Source: Pseudomonadales bacterium (GTDB taxonomy: Bacteria > Pseudomonadota > Gammaproteobacteria > Pseudomonadales > Halieaceae). From it: a DNA stretch of 64,000 bases. Positions within the stretch are counted from its first letter, which is position 1. The number at the start of each line of letters is the position of its first letter. Below are positions 9,643-16,930 of the stretch, one piece after another. The position numbers and the translations under genes are program-made. The notes below the pieces were generated by a model. It was given only the letters and a program-made list of their open reading frames with translations. It was not told where the DNA came from and searched no databases. Location of the stretch: positions 124,001-188,000 of the forward strand of contig JACKNO010000007.1 in NCBI GenBank assembly GCA_024234815.1, written 5' to 3'.

Positions 9643-10010
9643 ATCCAGACTCCTGCCAGCAGAATTAGTACGGCCGAGACACCAATAACGATTCGTGCGC
9701 CACGAGTGCCGCCCTCCATGGTCTCACCGATGCCCAGGTCCATGACCAGGTGCTTGACCCCGGCCACCGAGTGGTAAATAAGGCCCGCCACCACGGCCCA
9801 TATCACGAATTTGGCCAGGGGGCTGGTGAGGCACTCCTGCAACTCCGCGAAGCTCTGGGGGCTGGCGAGGCTGGCATCGAGAGCCCATATAAGGACCGCC
9901 ATGCCTGCAAAAAGGAACACGCCGGAGGCGCGATGAGCAATGGACGTCCACGCGGTGACGGGCAGCCGCATGGTACCGATGTCCAGGTTTACGGGACGCT
10001 TGTCTTTCAC
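9636..10010 (-). CDS. sdhC: Succinate dehydrogenase cytochrome b556 large subunit
   Basis: This 124-residue anchor subunit has three membrane helices. N-terminal residues DIGTMRLPVTAWTSIAHRAS include the conserved Ser/Arg quinone-site signature before the first helix (SIAHRASGVFLF). The motif IYHSVAGVKHLVMD carries the conserved His expected to ligate heme b. It is the first gene of the sdhCDAB operon; its promoter (10117-10145) and an 11-bp repeat array lie in the divergent region shared with gltA. Confidence 0.95.
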   Translation of the reverse strand: MKDKRPVNLDIGTMRLPVTAWTSIAHRASGVFLFAGMAVLIWALDASLASPQSFAELQECLTSPLAKFVIWAVVAGLIYHSVAGVKHLVMDLGIGETMEGGTRGARIVIGVSAVLILLAGVWIW

Positions 10011-10116
10011 TATAGGGCACCATAGTTTTAACGCCCGGGTGGGCGGTTAATCGGGTCGAGCCGGAAGCCATTCGCTACGCCGGGCAATCCCCGGGCAGCA
10101 AATCAAAACGCGGCAA

Positions 10117-10145
10117 ATTATAGGGAGTTACCCCGACAATTACAA
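10117..10145 (-). promoter_or_regulatory. Sigma-70 promoter of sdhCDAB
   Basis: On the minus strand TTGTAA (10140-10145) and a perfect TATAAT (10117-10122) are separated by 17 bases. Transcription would start near 10110, giving a leader of about 100 bases before sdhC. This is assigned by sequence match only. Confidence 0.72.
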
Positions 10146-10167
10146 ACCCGTTACAAAAACGTGACCG
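10139..10167 (-). promoter_or_regulatory. Three 11-bp-spaced half sites upstream of sdh (OmpR/PhoB-family-like site)
   Basis: Read on the minus strand, CGGTCAC (10161-10167), TTGTAAC (10150-10156) and TTGTAAT (10139-10145) recur at exactly 11-bp intervals; the last overlaps the -35. The spacing is the signature of OmpR-family regulators such as ArcA and PhoB. ArcA represses sdh in E. coli, so an ArcA-like regulator is the more natural reading, but the heptamers also resemble the PHO boxes found elsewhere in this window. Confidence 0.45.
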
Positions 10168-10278
10168 CGCAATTGCGCTTCCGGGAAACAGCCGCTATCT
10201 GCATCGAACTCCCATTTCCCGGATTGGCGATTTTTTGCCCCGTTAGCCCCCCGATGACGGCAAATAGACCCAGATCAA

Positions 10279-10306
10279 TTGACAAAAACACGGGAAACTC
10301 TATAGT
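10279..10306 (+). promoter_or_regulatory. Sigma-70 promoter of gltA
   Basis: A perfect TTGACA (10279-10284) is followed after 16 bases by TATAGT (10301-10306). Initiation near 10313 would give a short leader of about 30 bases before the gltA ATG at 10342. Confidence 0.75.
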
Positions 10307-10341
10307 GAAGCGCCCATTTGTTGCGTACTTCAGGATCTGCC

Positions 10342-11631
10342 ATGAGCGACCAAAAAGCCCTCCTCAGCATCGACGGACTGGATGAACCCATCGAGTTGCC
10401 GATTTATTCCGGAACCCTGGGTCCGGACGTTGTGGATGTCGGTGCCCTCACCGCCAAAGGCATGTTCACTTACGACCCCGGCTTCGTCTCTACGGCCGCC
10501 TGTGAGTCGCAAATCACCTTTATCGACGGCGGCAAGGGCGTGCTGTTGCACCGCGGTTACCCCATAGAGCAGCTGGCGGACAAATCCGACTACCTCGAGA
10601 CCTGCTACCTGCTGCTGTACGGCGAACTGCCCAACGCGGCGCAGAAAGAGAAGTTTGTCAGCACAGTGCATCGCCACACCATGGTGCACGAACAGATTCG
10701 CACCTTTTTCAACGGCTTCCGCCGCGATGCGCACCCCATGGCCATTATGTGTGGCGTGGTCGGCGCCCTCTCCGCTTTCTACCATGACTCGCTGGATATC
10801 TCCGACGAGCACCACCGCCAGATAGCCGCTTTCCGCCTGATAGCGAAGATGCCGACCCTCGCCGCCATGAGCTACAAGTTCTCCACCGGGCAGCCCTTCA
10901 TGTACCCGGACAACAGCATGAGCTATTCCGAAAACTTCCTGCACATGATGTTCGGCAATCCCTGCGAGCCCAGCAATATCAGTCCGGTTCTGGCGCAGGC
11001 CATGGACCGCATCTTCCTGCTGCATGCCGACCATGAGCAGAACGCGTCCACCTCGACGGTGCGCCTTGCCGGATCGTCCGGCGCCAACCCTTTCGCCTGT
11101 ATCGCAGCCGGTATCGCCGCGCTGTGGGGTCCGTCTCACGGCGGCGCCAACGAAGCCGTGCTGGAGATGCTCGAGGAGATCGGGGATGTTTCCAGAATCG
11201 ACGAGTTCGTTGCGCGCGCCAAGGACAAGGAAGACCCCTTCCGCCTGATGGGCTTCGGTCACAGGGTCTACAAGAACTTTGACCCGCGCGCCAAGGTGAT
11301 GAAGGAGGCCGCCGACGATGTACTGGCCGAACTGGGCATAGAGGACGACCCGCTGCTGGCCATTGCCAAGCGCCTCGAAGAAATTGCCCTCAGCGACCCC
11401 TACTTCATCGAGAAGAAACTCTATCCCAACGTGGATTTCTATTCGGGCATCATCCTGAAGGCCATAGGGATTCCTACCAGCATGTTTACCGTGATCTTCG
11501 CCGTGGGTCGTACCGTTGGCTGGATTGCCCACTGGAACGAGATGATTTCAGGCAGTTACAAGATCGGGCGCCCGCGCCAGTTGTACACCGGCTATACCCA
11601 GCGCGACTATGTGTCGCTCGACAAGCGCTGA
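10342..11631 (+). CDS. gltA: Citrate synthase (type II, hexameric family)
   Basis: Citrate synthase condenses oxaloacetate and acetyl-CoA. At 429 residues it matches the NADH-sensitive gammaproteobacterial type. Catalytic motifs are HADHEQNASTSTVRLAGSS (first His region, near residue 230), the GPSHGGANEAVLEML His, and MGFGHRVYKNFDPRAK, which supplies the His/Arg binding oxaloacetate and precedes the catalytic Asp region. The start at 10342 (MSDQKALLSIDG) is preferred over an in-frame TTG 24 bases upstream because AGGA precedes it and the N-terminus matches homologues. The gene is divergent from sdhCDAB and is followed by an intrinsic terminator. Confidence 0.98.
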   Translation: MSDQKALLSIDGLDEPIELPIYSGTLGPDVVDVGALTAKGMFTYDPGFVSTAACESQITFIDGGKGVLLHRGYPIEQLADKSDYLETCYLLLYGELPNAAQKEKFVSTVHRHTMVHEQIRTFFNGFRRDAHPMAIMCGVVGALSAFYHDSLDISDEHHRQIAAFRLIAKMPTLAAMSYKFSTGQPFMYPDNSMSYSENFLHMMFGNPCEPSNISPVLAQAMDRIFLLHADHEQNASTSTVRLAGSSGANPFACIAAGIAALWGPSHGGANEAVLEMLEEIGDVSRIDEFVARAKDKEDPFRLMGFGHRVYKNFDPRAKVMKEAADDVLAELGIEDDPLLAIAKRLEEIALSDPYFIEKKLYPNVDFYSGIILKAIGIPTSMFTVIFAVGRTVGWIAHWNEMISGSYKIGRPRQLYTGYTQRDYVSLDKR

Positions 11632-11656
11632 GAGCAGCAGGAAACTGCAGACCAAG

Positions 11657-11677
11657 GGCCGCCTCGCGGCCTTTTTT
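11657..11677 (+). terminator. Rho-independent terminator of gltA
   Basis: A perfect six-base stem GGCCGC/GCGGCC with a CTC loop is followed by six T (11672-11677), 26 bases after the gltA stop. Confidence 0.88.
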
Positions 11678-11727
11678 CTTGCCCGGGTCGATATCCGGCC
11701 ATTTGATAAACAACGGAGCCAGCCAAC

Positions 11728-12849
11728 ATGACAGACATCGTTATCAGCGGAACAGGTCTCTATACCCCCGCAGAGTCCATCAGTAACGATGAACTTGTAG
11801 CCTCTTTCAACGCCTATGTAGATATTTTCAACAGTGAGAATGCCGACGCCATAGCCGCCGGGGAAATAGCACCCCTGCAGCCCTCTTCTGTGGAATTCAT
11901 CGAAAAAGCGTCGGGCATCAAGTCGCGGCACGTAATGAACAAGGACGGCATTCTCGATCCACGGCGCATGGTGCCGCGCCTGCCTGAGCGCCCCAATGAA
12001 GCCCAGTCGATCCAGTGTGAGATGGCCGTTGCGGCCGCGGCTGAAGCAATGGCCCAGGCTGGCAAGAGCGCAGCGGATATCGACATGGTTATCGTTGCTG
12101 CATCCAACATGCAGCGGGCCTACCCTGCGATGGCGGTGGAGATCCAGGATGCGCTGGGAATTGAAGGTTTCGGCTTCGATATGAATGTCGCCTGCTCGTC
12201 GGCCACTTTTGGGCTGCAACAGGCCAGGGATTCGATTGCATCGGGCAGCGCGAGTTGTGTGCTGATGGTCAACCCCGAAATCTGCAGCGGGCACCTCAAT
12301 TTTCGCGATCGCGACTCGCATTTCATATTTGGCGATGTCTGCACCGCGGTCATCATCGAGGATGCGCAGACTGCTACTGCCGATGAACAGTACCTCATCG
12401 TGGACTGCAAACTTCAGACCATATACTCCAACAACATCCGCAACAATTTTGGCTTTCTCAATCGTGGCGATGAATCGGGTGTTGACCAGCGCGACAAGCT
12501 TTTTGTTCAGGAGGGTCGCAAGGTCTTCAAGGAGGTCTGCCCCGCAGTCGCCACCCAGATTTCAGAGCAGCTGGCAAAGCTCGGGATTGCCCCGGACCGC
12601 GTGAAGCGGTTCTGGCTGCACCAGGCCAACCTGAGCATGAATCAACTGATTTCCAAACGGGTACTGGGTCGTGAGGCAACCGAGTCGGAAGCACCTACTA
12701 TCCTGGATGAATACGCCAACACCAGCTCCGCCGGATCAGTGATCGCATTCCATAAACATCGCGCTGATTTCAAGGTGGGGGAAATAGGCGTGCTGTGTTC
12801 CTTTGGGGCCGGTTACAGTATTGGCAGCGTCATTCTCAGCAAGCGCTAA
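11728..12849 (+). CDS. Beta-ketoacyl-ACP synthase III family protein (beta-ketodecanoyl synthase-like)
   Basis: This is a thiolase-fold condensing enzyme of 373 residues, longer than FabH (~320). Length and style resemble the Pseudomonas PA3286-type beta-ketodecanoyl-ACP synthase that elongates an octanoyl primer at fatty-acid initiation. The expected triad is present: Cys in NVACSSATFG (about residue 155), His in FWLHQANLSMNQ (about 296) and Asn in EYANTSSAGS (about 331). The start has GGAG eleven bases upstream. It lies 50 bases beyond the gltA terminator and so is probably a separate unit. Substrate length cannot be read from sequence; a role in secondary lipid formation remains possible. 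Confidence 0.8.
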   Translation: MTDIVISGTGLYTPAESISNDELVASFNAYVDIFNSENADAIAAGEIAPLQPSSVEFIEKASGIKSRHVMNKDGILDPRRMVPRLPERPNEAQSIQCEMAVAAAAEAMAQAGKSAADIDMVIVAASNMQRAYPAMAVEIQDALGIEGFGFDMNVACSSATFGLQQARDSIASGSASCVLMVNPEICSGHLNFRDRDSHFIFGDVCTAVIIEDAQTATADEQYLIVDCKLQTIYSNNIRNNFGFLNRGDESGVDQRDKLFVQEGRKVFKEVCPAVATQISEQLAKLGIAPDRVKRFWLHQANLSMNQLISKRVLGREATESEAPTILDEYANTSSAGSVIAFHKHRADFKVGEIGVLCSFGAGYSIGSVILSKR

Positions 12850-12857
12850 ACAAAAAA

Positions 12858-13916
12858 CTACGCGAGTAACTCAGCCACTGCGGCCAGCAATGCGTCGCAG
12901 TCCTCGTCCGTGCCGATACTGATACGAAGGTACTCATCGATACGCGGCCTGTCGAAGTAACGCACGATAATCCCGCGTTGTCGCAATCCCCTGAACAATT
13001 CTCGCGCCGGGTACTCGGGGTGTGTCGCCATAATGAAGTTGGCCGCTGATGGCAGCACCTGAAACCCCAGCTCGCGCAGTTTCGTCGACAGGCGCTCCCT
13101 GCTGGCGACGACGCGCCGGCAGGCGGCCTCAAAATACGGGGCATCTTCCAGGGCGGCCATTGCTGCTCGCTGCGCGAGCACATCCAGTGGATAAGAGTTG
13201 AACGAGTTTTTTACCCGTTCCAGACCTTCTATCAGCTCGGCGCTTCCCATCGCCACGCCAACTCTCAGCCCCGCCAGGGCCCAGGATTTCGACATGGTCT
13301 GGACGACCAGCAGGTTGTCAAACTCCTCGATCAGGCAAACCGCGGACTTGCCGCCGAAGTCGATATAGGCCTCGTCGATGACCACCACCGAATCAGGGTT
13401 CTGCGTGAGCAGGTCGCGAATCACGTCCAGTTCCATCAACACCCCGGTGGGAGCATTGGGATTGGGGATGATTATGCCGCCGTTTTCCCCGCGGTAGTGC
13501 GTGGGGTCGATAGCGAAATCCGGATCCAGCGGCACCTCACACCAGTTGATGCTGTAAAGCTCGCACCATACGGGATAAAAGCTGTAGCTGATATCGGGAA
13601 AGAGCAGCGGAAAATCTTTCCGAAGCAGCGCCTGGAAGACATGCGCCAGCACCTCGTCGGAGCCGTTGCCCAGGAAAACCTGCTCGGGCCGCAGACCGTT
13701 AAGTCTTGCAAATGCCTGCTTGAGGCGTGTTGATTCCGGGTCGGGATAGCGACGAAGCTCATCGCCGCTGACAGCCGCGATGGCTTCGAGCACCCGCTCC
13801 GAAGGCGGATAAGGAAACTCGTTGGTGTTGAGCTTGACCAGCTTGTCGAGTTGCGGCTGCTCTCCGGGCACATACGGCGTCAGCAGACGAACAACATCAC
13901 TCCAGTAACGGCTCAT
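12858..13916 (-). CDS. hisC: Histidinol-phosphate aminotransferase
   Basis: This fold-type I PLP aminotransferase catalyses the histidinol-phosphate step of histidine synthesis and also accepts aromatic precursors in some species. It has 352 residues. The PLP lysine lies in QTMSKSWALAGLRVG, the PLP-contacting Asp/Tyr in VVVIDEAYIDF, and the phosphate-binding Arg in the C-terminal VRYFDRPRIDEYLRISIGT. It is convergent with the KAS III gene (8-base gap) and is preceded upstream by tRNA-Glu. It stands outside a his operon, as is common in this class for one of several HisC paralogues. Confidence 0.93.
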   Translation of the reverse strand: MSRYWSDVVRLLTPYVPGEQPQLDKLVKLNTNEFPYPPSERVLEAIAAVSGDELRRYPDPESTRLKQAFARLNGLRPEQVFLGNGSDEVLAHVFQALLRKDFPLLFPDISYSFYPVWCELYSINWCEVPLDPDFAIDPTHYRGENGGIIIPNPNAPTGVLMELDVIRDLLTQNPDSVVVIDEAYIDFGGKSAVCLIEEFDNLLVVQTMSKSWALAGLRVGVAMGSAELIEGLERVKNSFNSYPLDVLAQRAAMAALEDAPYFEAACRRVVASRERLSTKLRELGFQVLPSAANFIMATHPEYPARELFRGLRQRGIIVRYFDRPRIDEYLRISIGTDEDCDALLAAVAELLA

Positions 13917-13932
13917 GGCGTACCCGCAATAG

Positions 13933-14008
13933 TGGCGTCCCCTAGGGGGTTCGAACCCCTGTTACCGCCGTGAAAGGGCAGTGTCCTGGACCACTAGACG
14001 AAGGGGAC
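13933..14008 (-). tRNA. tRNA-Glu (anticodon TTC), CCA encoded
   Basis: The minus strand gives a full cloverleaf. The acceptor stem GTCCCCT pairs with AGGGGAC. The D-arm lies around TCTAGTGG, and the anticodon loop is CCTTTCACG with anticodon TTC. The T-arm is GGGGTTCGAACCCC, followed by the discriminator base and encoded CCA at 13933-13935. Length is 76 bases. It lies alone between hisC and the TonB receptor gene. Confidence 0.96.
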
Positions 14009-14131
14009 GCGATACCGGAGATCACGATCGCCGGCAGCGGCACATTGTACCCAAGCAATCGCGCAATGCAACAAAGCGGGATTGCGAGCATACGCGGCTA
14101 CCACTGCGTTTGCGCCTCATCGGGAACGGTA

Positions 14132-16780
14132 TCAGAAGGTGGCACGAAGTCCGATAGAATAGTTGATACCGGGCTGCCAGTTCTCGTAGGTCAAACCGCC
14201 CTGGGTCCACTCTATGCCGGTATCAAAGATGTTCCCGGCCTTGGCCTCCAGCTCGAAGTCATACTTTCTCCACGGAAATTCGTACTTGAACAGCAGATCC
14301 ACAACACCCCTGCCCTCCTCAATAATATCGGGAGCGTTATTGTCGCCTACCAGGATGATGCGCTCATCGGTGTAGTTGTACAGTACGCTGCCGGTCACGC
14401 CGAGGTCGTAATCGACATAGGAAACCAACACATTGCCCAGCCAGTCTGACTGCCCTGTCATCTTGCGTTCGTTCGAATAAAGCGGGGCAATCTGGCGCCC
14501 CCCGGTCAAGGGGACATCGGCAGCGGTCTCTCCAGAGCCAAGCAGGGTGACCTTCGAGTCGATATACGATACGTTCATGGAGACGTTGAAACCGTTCCAG
14601 CGGGGATCCAGGCCAAACCACTCGCCCAGCGGCAGCTCCTTGCGCACGTCGTATTCCACACCTTTCAGCTCCGCCTTGTCGGCATTAAACCAGGTGTAGA
14701 TGTCGCCCTGCGCCTGTACCTTGGCCAGTTCGATGGGGTTGTCGAACTCCTTGTAGAACAGGCCCACGGACATTTCGTCGGCGGCTCCAAAATACCATTC
14801 CCAGCGCGCATCGTAATTATTGAGGTCAGCCGACTCCAGGAATACGTTTCCTCGATAAAGGTTCTGGTCCTCGGGATTGCGCAGGGTGGAGCCGGTGATC
14901 TCCAGCAGACTGGGGCGGTTGACCGTCTCGGAGTAAGCCAGTCGCAATTGCATATTCTCGATGAATTCCCAGGTGACTGAAACGGCCGGCAGGGAGTCGT
15001 TGTAGGTGGTTTTCACCTGATTGTCCGTGCCGGGGTCAGTATTACCACCCCAGGCATCAGCCTCGATGGTGGTATCCTCCTGGCGTACACCGGCCTGGAC
15101 TCTCACGGACGGCAATACCTGGGCATCCAGCGAACCGTAGTAAGCCTCGACCTGTTCCTTCGAGCGGGCAAAGGGGAAGATGCCGCTGGCGTTGGCGGCG
15201 CTATCGCTGAAATCCCTGACGCTGACATACTCTTCGATCCAGTTCTCATCTCCGAACAACTGGCTCGGCGTCTCCAGTGCCACATAATCGGGCGCCTGCG
15301 AAGTGATATCGAAACGGAACAGGCGGTCATTGCTCTTACGGGTGCGATCGTAGTCGGAATAGCCGGTGCTGAATACCGTGTCGATCCCCAGCACGGTAAA
15401 TGGCAACTCCACATCAAAGCCGTATTCGTCGATGCTGTCTTTCAACTTGCTGTAACTTCGTTGAGGTGCCTGGTAGACGTCGCGCAGGTCGCCCGCCGCC
15501 TGGCTACCGGAGTACACCATCTCCATCAGGCCATCATTATTCTGCGCGTAGGTGTAGCTGCGGGCATCGGGCGCGTCGCGCTTGCCGCTGCCGTCTATCG
15601 CCCGCCATTCCAGCAAGGCGTCATCGAGAAAGGGAAAATAGTGGCTGCCCGACAGCTGGTACGACTCAATCTGGTTTTCCGTCCACTCCAGCAGGTAGCT
15701 CTCGATGGCGGTACCGTTATCGACATTGTCCTCACTGGAGATACCTGTGTCCTGCTGCACCTGGTCTGTGGTCTGTTGCAACCTGGCAGCGGTAAAGGTT
15801 ACGGAGTTGTTTTCGTCCAGTTCCAGACCGACGTTGCCAAAGGCGCTGATGTCAATATTCTGGGTGGTGATAAAGCGCTCGTACTGCACTGTCTGGTTGC
15901 TGCCGCCATCCACCCCGGTAAACTCGTAACGCCTTAGATCCTTATCGGTGTTGACCCAGCGATTGCTGTACTTGTAGTTGCCTATCAAACCCAGCACCAT
16001 GCCGTTGCCGAACTCGAAGCGTTTTCCGCCTTCCGCCTCGCCGGTATAGAAAGGCTTCATGTTCTTTTCATAAATATCCCAGGTATTGTAGAAGCCTGCT
16101 CCCAGGTTGGCGCGCTCGGGATAGACTGTATCGTCAAACTCCGCAGTCGTCAGTTTCTGCACCGGCGTCGGGATCGCCCGGGTACCGTCGTCATAGCCCC
16201 AGTTGTCCTTGTCACCGCCTGCATATGTCAGGCCGTCGCCATCGGTGGTCTTGGAGTTACCTCCGGCATTGAGCTTTACCATCAGGTAATCCTCATCCGG
16301 CGTTGTCTTGGTGCGTATGTCCACCAGACCACCTGAAAAATCGCCGGGATACTGAACCGAGTATGTTTTCTGTACCAGCAAGCTCTTCACGATGTTATTG
16401 GGGACGAGATCCAGCGGTACCGTTTTCTGGAACGGTACAGGGCTGGAAATGCGTGCCCGGTTGAGCAGCGTGGATGAATAACGCTCACCCAGCCCGCGCA
16501 CATACACATACTTCCCGCCGACAAGGCTGAGTCCCGCCACCCTTGAAAGCGCCGCACCCACATTTGTCTCAGGTACGAAATTGAGATCCTCAGTGCTCAG
16601 CACATTGGAAATTTCAGAGGTATCGCGCTTTTCGACAGGAATAAATTCTCCCAGCACAAACACTTCTTCCAACTGCACCGCCGGTGCGGCATTCTCGATC
16701 TCCGGTTCCTGTGCCAATGCCATCGGCACCCGCATCCCGAGAGCAGAGATCACTGCCACTGTTAATAATTTTTGCTTCAT
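14132..16780 (-). CDS. TonB-dependent outer-membrane receptor, predicted Pho-regulated
   Basis: This 882-residue TonB-dependent transporter has a signal peptide (MKQKLLTVAVISALG, cleavage after ALAQ). A TonB-box-like EEVFVLG near residue 37 is followed by a plug with KYVYVRGLGERYSSTLLN and YSVQYPGDFSGGLVDIRTK, and a long 22-strand-type barrel ends in the outer-membrane C-terminal Phe (GLRATF). The plug style is that of large-substrate receptors rather than classical siderophore receptors. The start at 16780 is chosen for its signal peptide and GGAGAGAAAG upstream; an in-frame ATG at 16891 lacks a signal sequence. It lies 150 bases downstream of the beta-helix gene in a probable three-gene operon whose promoter carries a four-repeat PHO box. 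Substrate unknown. Confidence 0.92.
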   Translation of the reverse strand: MKQKLLTVAVISALGMRVPMALAQEPEIENAAPAVQLEEVFVLGEFIPVEKRDTSEISNVLSTEDLNFVPETNVGAALSRVAGLSLVGGKYVYVRGLGERYSSTLLNRARISSPVPFQKTVPLDLVPNNIVKSLLVQKTYSVQYPGDFSGGLVDIRTKTTPDEDYLMVKLNAGGNSKTTDGDGLTYAGGDKDNWGYDDGTRAIPTPVQKLTTAEFDDTVYPERANLGAGFYNTWDIYEKNMKPFYTGEAEGGKRFEFGNGMVLGLIGNYKYSNRWVNTDKDLRRYEFTGVDGGSNQTVQYERFITTQNIDISAFGNVGLELDENNSVTFTAARLQQTTDQVQQDTGISSEDNVDNGTAIESYLLEWTENQIESYQLSGSHYFPFLDDALLEWRAIDGSGKRDAPDARSYTYAQNNDGLMEMVYSGSQAAGDLRDVYQAPQRSYSKLKDSIDEYGFDVELPFTVLGIDTVFSTGYSDYDRTRKSNDRLFRFDITSQAPDYVALETPSQLFGDENWIEEYVSVRDFSDSAANASGIFPFARSKEQVEAYYGSLDAQVLPSVRVQAGVRQEDTTIEADAWGGNTDPGTDNQVKTTYNDSLPAVSVTWEFIENMQLRLAYSETVNRPSLLEITGSTLRNPEDQNLYRGNVFLESADLNNYDARWEWYFGAADEMSVGLFYKEFDNPIELAKVQAQGDIYTWFNADKAELKGVEYDVRKELPLGEWFGLDPRWNGFNVSMNVSYIDSKVTLLGSGETAADVPLTGGRQIAPLYSNERKMTGQSDWLGNVLVSYVDYDLGVTGSVLYNYTDERIILVGDNNAPDIIEEGRGVVDLLFKYEFPWRKYDFELEAKAGNIFDTGIEWTQGGLTYENWQPGINYSIGLRATF

Positions 16781-16930
16781 TTCCACTTTCTCTCCAACTG
16801 TGAGAAACCCGCTAGGTATTGGGTCAATGACTGTCGACGAATTGCCATACCGCGCATCGTCATTCATATCCTGTATTGAAGGGGCCGACATCGCTGCCAG
16901 GCCCCTGCCTTACTTACTTGCCAGCCCTGT

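Larger units (their letters stand above)
10011..10341. other. Divergent sdhC-gltA regulatory region (331 bases, no gene)
   Basis: No convincing coding sequence is present. The region contains a near-consensus promoter towards sdhC (10117-10145, minus), an 11-bp-period direct repeat overlapping and preceding its -35 (10139-10167), and a near-consensus promoter towards gltA (10279-10306, plus). Its central part (10170-10260) is AT-poor and featureless to my eye. Confidence 0.8.

Noticed and set aside
16781..16930. Possible separate PHO box between the beta-helix and TonB-receptor genes
   Set aside because: TGAC-like words occur but not at 11-bp spacing and with no -10 in place, so co-transcription from the lipoprotein promoter is simpler.
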